A program made the position numbers and the translations under genes. DNA of 41,374 nt from Bacteroidales bacterium (GTDB taxonomy: Bacteria > Bacteroidota > Bacteroidia > Bacteroidales > UBA4181). Location of the stretch: the NCBI GenBank assembly GCA_031275285.1, contig JAISOY010000128.1, forward strand, positions 1 to 41,374. The letters run 5' to 3'. The notes under the pieces are model-generated. The model was not told the DNA's origin and made no database searches. It saw nothing but the letters and a program-made list of their open reading frames with translations. The first letter of the stretch is position 1. Every line of letters starts with the position of its first letter. Positions 36,800 through 41,374 of the stretch are shown piece by piece.

Positions 36800-38323
36800 T
36801 TAACCGAACCAGTTGCGTTTGCGGTTACTCATATTTCCGAGCGTGTCGATGCAGATGTTCACATCATCCACTACCTGGAAATCGAACATTCCTACACAGA
36901 TAAAGTCAGCACCATTCTCAAAAGCCCATTTAAACCCGTCTCTAGGATGAATAGCTCCTGCAGCCAATACTTTAAACCCGATCACCGGAACTTTTGTACG
37001 GTTCACAAATTCCACGGTACGATCCGGGAACGGACAGAAACAGTTATCATGAAACATATTGTGATCCAGGTGAAGCTTCCCGTCTACTTCGAATGGTTGC
37101 CTGTTTTCCCGGGGATGTGCAGACCAATAGTTATCATGGTGCATGGTCTTCATGTAAAAATCGGGAATGATGCCGTTCTCTTCACAGGTAATGAATGAAT
37201 CGATAGTATGTGCCCCCATTCCGGCGAGATATCCTTCTCCCCTGATCCGGTCCATCATTTTTCCAATGACATCCAACCGGCCATCCCTGACCAGCCAGTC
37301 GCACCAGTTCCCCTGAAGCTGTATCAGGTCCATTCCGCTATCGATGGCTTTTGTTACATTATCGTAAATATCTTCGTTCTTTTCATCGATTCCCACCTGA
37401 ACCGTCACTTTGATCTTACTCCCGGTCATCTGCTTGTATTTTTGCATGACAGACATGGTCGGATAACCGATATTAATGGCATTGACACCGGCTTTTTCGC
37501 ACAGCATCAGGGTCTCGAATATCTTTTTTTCCGTATTATAGGCTTTAAATAGGCTACCGGCATATATTAAATCACGGGCATGTGCCCAGCCTCCAATCAG
37601 GTTTCCTCCCATGATCAACCGGCTGATCTCAAAATTTCCTAATTTTCCTTTGGGCAGTTCTCCCTTCAACTCCCCCAATGCCACCTGGTTAATCTGAATA
37701 GTGGCTCCGGTAGACGCATCGATCCCATAGACCTTATTGCTCTTATAGGCTCCCCATCCAACCAGACCCAGTAGTGGGAGCGTTGCCAGATCCTTCAATA
37801 TTTCCCGTCTTGTATTTACGGCCGAATCATCGGTTTTTCCCGTTTTTGGGATATGCTTCTCCCTGGAAGTAATTGCTTTTTTCCCTTTCAGGAAACGGAT
37901 CAGGTGATCGATACCATATCCTTTTTCTTTGTAAAAGAAAAGGAAAATAAGTACTACAGCTTCCAGGAATATCTTATCGACAATATAGACATTTCCGTCA
38001 CGGAATCCGAGTAAAGAGACTCCGAACGGAGGATATGCAAAATAATACAAGGTAAGCAGAAATGTCCCGCAAAGGGAGGCCCATTTCGACCAAAAGCCGA
38101 TAAACAAGGCTAATCCTATGAGGATCAGTCCAGAGATATTGAGAAAATCAACAATCTCCAGCCTCGCCGGGGAAGCTGCCAGCCAGTGGTAGAATCCTGA
38201 AAGAAACCCGAATGTACTGTTTAAAAATGATTCCGATGTCCAGTCTGCAAATAATTTTGTCAACCCCTCATAGAGGAAATGCCAGCCCACAGCCATCCTC
38301 AGGATTGTAACCAGTATTTTCAT
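36800..38323 (-). CDS. DoxX-type membrane domain fused to a TIM-barrel domain
   Basis: A 507-residue fusion. Residues 1-135 hold about four membrane helices of the DoxX type (IGLALFIGFWSKWASLCGTF, and VDKIFLEAVVLIFLFF). At 171-190 comes NTRREILKDLATLPLLGLVG, a twin-arginine-like segment with a fifth hydrophobic stretch. Residues 225-507 form a soluble domain with the look of an aldo-keto reductase or related barrel (ISRLIMGGNLIGGWAHARD, later PVIGFKVLAAGAIHP and FICVGMFDFQVVDDV). The barrel probably faces the periplasm. A possible role is membrane-linked redox chemistry, but the substrate is unknown. It lies beyond the fucP terminator. Confidence 0.75.
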   Translation of the reverse strand: MKILVTILRMAVGWHFLYEGLTKLFADWTSESFLNSTFGFLSGFYHWLAASPARLEIVDFLNISGLILIGLALFIGFWSKWASLCGTFLLTLYYFAYPPFGVSLLGFRDGNVYIVDKIFLEAVVLIFLFFYKEKGYGIDHLIRFLKGKKAITSREKHIPKTGKTDDSAVNTRREILKDLATLPLLGLVGWGAYKSNKVYGIDASTGATIQINQVALGELKGELPKGKLGNFEISRLIMGGNLIGGWAHARDLIYAGSLFKAYNTEKKIFETLMLCEKAGVNAINIGYPTMSVMQKYKQMTGSKIKVTVQVGIDEKNEDIYDNVTKAIDSGMDLIQLQGNWCDWLVRDGRLDVIGKMMDRIRGEGYLAGMGAHTIDSFITCEENGIIPDFYMKTMHHDNYWSAHPRENRQPFEVDGKLHLDHNMFHDNCFCPFPDRTVEFVNRTKVPVIGFKVLAAGAIHPRDGFKWAFENGADFICVGMFDFQVVDDVNICIDTLGNMSNRKRNWFG

Positions 38324-38374
38324 ACTATTGTTAAGTTAAAGATTGTCTGATATTTTTTCCGTGCTAATATAATT

Positions 38375-38408
38375 AAAAAAGAGATATCGCCTGTGCAATA
38401 TCCCTTTT
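38375..38408 (-). terminator. Terminator after fucP
   Basis: On the minus strand a 14-bp stem, with two G-U pairs, is formed by 38408-38395 and 38390-38377 around the loop ACAG. A run of six T follows at 38380-38375. This ends the fucI-fucP transcript and separates the DoxX/TIM gene. Confidence 0.75.
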
Positions 38409-38434
38409 ATCAAAAACAACAATATTTTTTCCTG

Positions 38435-39739
38435 CTATTTAACAAAAACTTTAAATGCCCGGTAACCGTAAATTCCTATTACGATAAAGCAGATAAACGG
38501 CAGAAAAAATGATATCCTGACCGCTGGCATGGAAAATATCGTACCCATATCGATAATAGCACCCTGTAGCGGAGGCATGACGGATCCGCCCAATATGGCC
38601 ATGATTAATCCGGCGGCACCAAACTTGGCATCATCACCCAGTCCGCGTAATGCAATTCCATAAATGGTAGGGAACATCAATGACATGCAGGCAGAGATTC
38701 CCACCAGGCAATAAAGGCCTGTCATTCCTTTGATGAAGATAGTACCCAGCGTAAATACTCCTCCCGCAATGGCAAACATCATCAACATCTTACCCGGAGT
38801 TAGATATTTCATCAGATAAGTGGAGATAAAACGACTGCAGATAAATATTAACATGGCAACGATATTGTACCCCTGGGCTGTTTTCGCATCCATTCCCAAT
38901 TCCATGGTGGCATAATGGATGATAAATGTCCAGCACATGATCTGTACACCCACATAAAAGAACTGGGCAATCACCCCTTCATAATACCGTTTGTTTTTGA
39001 TCAGCCGTTTCAAAGTCTGTCCTACGGTAATCGTATGATCCTGATCCTGTTTCTTCGGCATCTTGGCAAAATAGATGACCAAAAATACCGCAATGATGAT
39101 CAATGATAACAGGATATACGGGTAGCTGATGGTCGAAAGGTCTGCTGCCGTTACATTGTGTAACTCTTCAGGTGACATCTGTGCACGTTCTGCTGCACTT
39201 GCCGCATGTAAATTAGCCAGGATCATTCTCTGCGCTACGAGCATACCCAATATGGAACCTATCGGATTGAACGACTGTGCAAAATTCAGTCGTCTGGTGG
39301 AAGTCTCTTCCGTTCCCATCGAAAGAATATACGGATTAGCACTTGTTTCCAGAAAGGACAGACCACAGGTCATAATGAAATAAGCCATCAGGTATGGCCA
39401 GAACATCATCATTTTGCTGGCCGGGAAAAACAGCAACGCACCAAGGGCATAAAGACCCAGTCCCATTAAAATCCCCGACTTGTATGAAAACTTTTTGATA
39501 TAGATGGCAGCAGGGAAGGCCATTACAAAATATCCCCCGTAAAAAGCCATCTGTACCATAGCTCCTTCAAAATTGCTCATCATCAATATATCCGAAAAGG
39601 CTTTCACCATCGGATTGGTAATATCATTCGCAAATCCCCAGAGTGCGAAACAGAAGGTGATCAGTATAAACGGAATTACATATGATGTCCCGTCTGCACC
39701 GATCAACAGTGATGATTTTTTTGTATTTTTTTCTGTCAT
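38435..39739 (-). CDS. fucP: L-fucose:H+ symporter
   Basis: FucP is a major facilitator that brings L-fucose into the cell with protons. The 434-residue protein has about 12 hydrophobic helices. Conserved FucP features include FCFALWGFANDITNPMVKAF near the N-terminus, the helix with GLSFLETSANPYI, the ARRLNFAQSFNPIG-like loop (here TRRLNFAQSFNPIG) and the GLGDDAKFGAAGLIMAILGG region. It lies 84 bp downstream of fucI on the same strand, with a long hairpin between them. Other Bacteroidetes MFS sugar carriers look similar, but the fucI neighbour supports fucose. Confidence 0.9.
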   Translation of the reverse strand: MTEKNTKKSSLLIGADGTSYVIPFILITFCFALWGFANDITNPMVKAFSDILMMSNFEGAMVQMAFYGGYFVMAFPAAIYIKKFSYKSGILMGLGLYALGALLFFPASKMMMFWPYLMAYFIMTCGLSFLETSANPYILSMGTEETSTRRLNFAQSFNPIGSILGMLVAQRMILANLHAASAAERAQMSPEELHNVTAADLSTISYPYILLSLIIIAVFLVIYFAKMPKKQDQDHTITVGQTLKRLIKNKRYYEGVIAQFFYVGVQIMCWTFIIHYATMELGMDAKTAQGYNIVAMLIFICSRFISTYLMKYLTPGKMLMMFAIAGGVFTLGTIFIKGMTGLYCLVGISACMSLMFPTIYGIALRGLGDDAKFGAAGLIMAILGGSVMPPLQGAIIDMGTIFSMPAVRISFFLPFICFIVIGIYGYRAFKVFVK

Positions 39740-39777
39740 ATAAATAATTTGTAAAGTTTATCCGTTGATAAAATCAT

Positions 39778-39811
39778 AGAGACTTTTTCCGGTTTTCCGG
39801 AAAAAGTCTCT
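39778..39811. other. 15-bp hairpin between fucI and fucP
   Basis: Arms AGAGACTTTTTCCGG (39778-39792) and CCGGAAAAAGTCTCT (39797-39811) are perfectly complementary, with a 4-base loop. It sits 12 bp after the fucI stop and 38 bp before the fucP start. No T-run follows on the minus strand, so it is probably a partial terminator or an RNA-processing or stabilising structure that sets different levels of the two products. Confidence 0.6.
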
Positions 39812-39823
39812 AAATATAATCAA

Positions 39824-41374
39824 TTATTTATATAGTGGGCCATAATTTTTGCAGGCACGATAATCAGCACCTTCGGCATCCATTCCGAACGAATTCCATG
39901 CGCTCGGGCGGAAAATGTCTTTGCCGTCCACGTTATGCATGCATACGGGTATACGTAACATAGAGGCCAATGTGATCAGATCGGCACCAATGTGTCCGTA
40001 ACTGAACGAACCATGATTGGCGCCCCAGTTATTCATAACCGAATATACATCCTTGAATGCTCCTTCACCGGTCAGTCGTGGTGCAAACCAGGTAGTCGGC
40101 CAACCCGGATCGGTACGATCGTCGATGGTCTTGTACACATCTTCGGGAAGATCGACACTCCAGCCTTCGGCAAGTTGTAGTACAGGTCCTAAACCCTTTA
40201 CCAGGTTCAAACGTAACATGGTGACAGGCATTCCCCCTTTGGTCAGGAATTTCGAGGAATAACCGCCTCCACGGAAATATTCCTGGTTGGCAGGCATCCA
40301 GGTAGTCGCATCCAGGCATTCTTTTGCTTCTCCTTCGGAAATCTCCCAGGATGGTTTCATGACGGGTTTTCCGTCTCTTTTCTGGCGGCCGCTGCCGTCG
40401 AGCGATGCCGAACCGGAATTGATCAGATGGATGATTCCGTTGGCAGCTTGTCCTTCAAGTGTCTTACCGGTGACCCGTTTTACTGCTTCCGGACTCCAGT
40501 AAGTACGTACATCAGCGAAAACCTGTGCGGTATTGGTCAATAAATGGCCAAAGAGCATGGCCACACCATTCAGGCAATCATTTTCAGTGGCAACAACAAA
40601 AGCCTGGCGGATACCGTTCCAATCAAAAGAAGAATTAAGAATGGCTTCGGCAAAATCACCGTTCGGCATGTGGTCTGTCCATTGACGCTGTCCCTGGAAA
40701 CCGGAAGCAATGGCATTGTGACCGTTCGATTCTTCTTTAAAGCCCATTTCCAAAAGTTTCGGGTTGCCGGTCATCAGGTCACGGATAATGATGGTCATCT
40801 TCACCACATATTCCCATAATGCGTCTTTTTCTGCCCTATTCTTCTGTATCTCGGGTTTGTTACCATCCTTGCCTTCTTTACAGTTGGCCTTGGTCCACTC
40901 TAAAGCTTTTTTGTACTCATCCTTATCATAGATACCTTCGTTTACACGGCGGATGATCTCAGACATATCTACGTATTCATTACGCATACCGAGGTATTCC
41001 TGGAAGAAGTCGGGATTCACCATGGAACCGGCAATACCCATAGATACCGATCCGATGGAAAGATATGATTTTCCACGCATGGTAGCCACAGCTAAAGCTG
41101 CTTTGGCAAAGCGGATCAGTTTTTCTTTAACATCTGCCGGGATACTGCTATCACTCGAATCCTGAACATCGCGACCATAAATGCCGAAGGCAGGCAATCC
41201 TTTCTGGGTATGTCCGGCCAGAGCCGCAGCCAGATACACTGCACCGGGACGTTCAGTCCCGTTAAATCCCCAGATAGCCTTGATCGTGTGCGGATTCATA
41301 TCAATGGTTTCTCCTCCGTAGCACCAGCAAGGTGTAACCGTAATTGTGATCTGTACGCATTCACGTTCAAATTT
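39824..41374 (-). CDS. fucI: L-fucose isomerase, C-terminal 516 residues (cut by window edge)
   Basis: FucI converts L-fucose to L-fuculose with Mn2+. The frame is open to the window end, so the N-terminus (about 75 residues by comparison with the 591-residue E. coli enzyme) is missing. The visible part begins with [13 protein letters not shown], followed by [20 protein letters not shown]. The metal-ligand regions are all seen: [12 protein letters not shown] (Glu), [12 protein letters not shown] (Asp) and [18 protein letters not shown] (His). The end [12 protein letters not shown] is the family's. It is upstream of fucP, so uptake and the first catabolic step are encoded together. Confidence 0.95.
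   Translation of the reverse strand, partial: KFERECVQITITVTPCWCYGGETIDMNPHTIKAIWGFNGTERPGAVYLAAALAGHTQKGLPAFGIYGRDVQDSSDSSIPADVKEKLIRFAKAALAVATMRGKSYLSIGSVSMGIAGSMVNPDFFQEYLGMRNEYVDMSEIIRRVNEGIYDKDEYKKALEWTKANCKEGKDGNKPEIQKNRAEKDALWEYVVKMTIIIRDLMTGNPKLLEMGFKEESNGHNAIASGFQGQRQWTDHMPNGDFAEAILNSSFDWNGIRQAFVVATENDCLNGVAMLFGHLLTNTAQVFADVRTYWSPEAVKRVTGKTLEGQAANGIIHLINSGSASLDGSGRQKRDGKPVMKPSWEISEGEAKECLDATTWMPANQEYFRGGGYSSKFLTKGGMPVTMLRLNLVKGLGPVLQLAEGWSVDLPEDVYKTIDDRTDPGWPTTWFAPRLTGEGAFKDVYSVMNNWGANHGSFSYGHIGADLITLASMLRIPVCMHNVDGKDIFRPSAWNSFGMDAEGADYRACKNYGPLYK

Overview
The window is chromosomal DNA from a member of the Bacteroidetes, most likely order Bacteroidales. The evidence is the gene order of the division and cell wall (dcw) cluster, a Bacteroidetes-type FtsL, a MraY with a large loop insertion, a subtilase with a type IX secretion C-terminal domain, and promoter-like boxes of the TAnnTTTG type. 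The type IX signal argues against genus Bacteroides itself and fits better with families such as Porphyromonadaceae, Tannerellaceae or Dysgonomonadaceae. I cannot name a genus from the sequence.

Layout. Positions 1-1019 (minus) hold the 5' end of hemH, preceded by and overlapping a secreted Asp/Glu-racemase-like gene. Positions 1352-19564 (plus) hold a complete dcw cluster: three 10-bp MraZ operator repeats, then mraZ, rsmH, ftsL, ftsI, murE, mraY, murD, ftsW, murG, a Nudix hydrolase, murC, ftsQ, ftsA, an LtaS/sulfatase-family membrane enzyme and ftsZ. The murE DNPR motif points to meso-diaminopimelate peptidoglycan. The Nudix gene and the sulfatase-family gene are the two additions to the standard set. 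Positions 19832-26740 (minus) hold a subtilase, metH and an M28 peptidase, read in that order. Positions 26976-31258 (plus) hold a GLUG-repeat surface protein and then ribF-ahcY. With metH, ahcY places two steps of the methyl cycle within 10 kb.

Positions 31259-36142 look like accessory DNA. They hold an L-serine dehydratase with an unusual leader region, a VOC-HAD pair, two GNAT-type proteins, a CatA-like acetyltransferase, a decayed coding remnant with two in-frame TGA codons, and several palindromes. Two related degenerate repeats (31410-31465 and 35540-35640) lie on either side of most of this block. A plus-strand gene of unknown function follows at 36143. Positions 36800-41374 (minus) hold L-fucose isomerase (cut by the window edge), the L-fucose permease and, beyond a terminator, a DoxX/TIM-barrel fusion.

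No tRNA, rRNA, CRISPR array or intact insertion sequence was seen. No single clear new system stands out. The most interesting items are the sdaA leader, the repeat-flanked accessory block, the hairpin before murC, the two extra dcw genes and the GLUG super-repeat.
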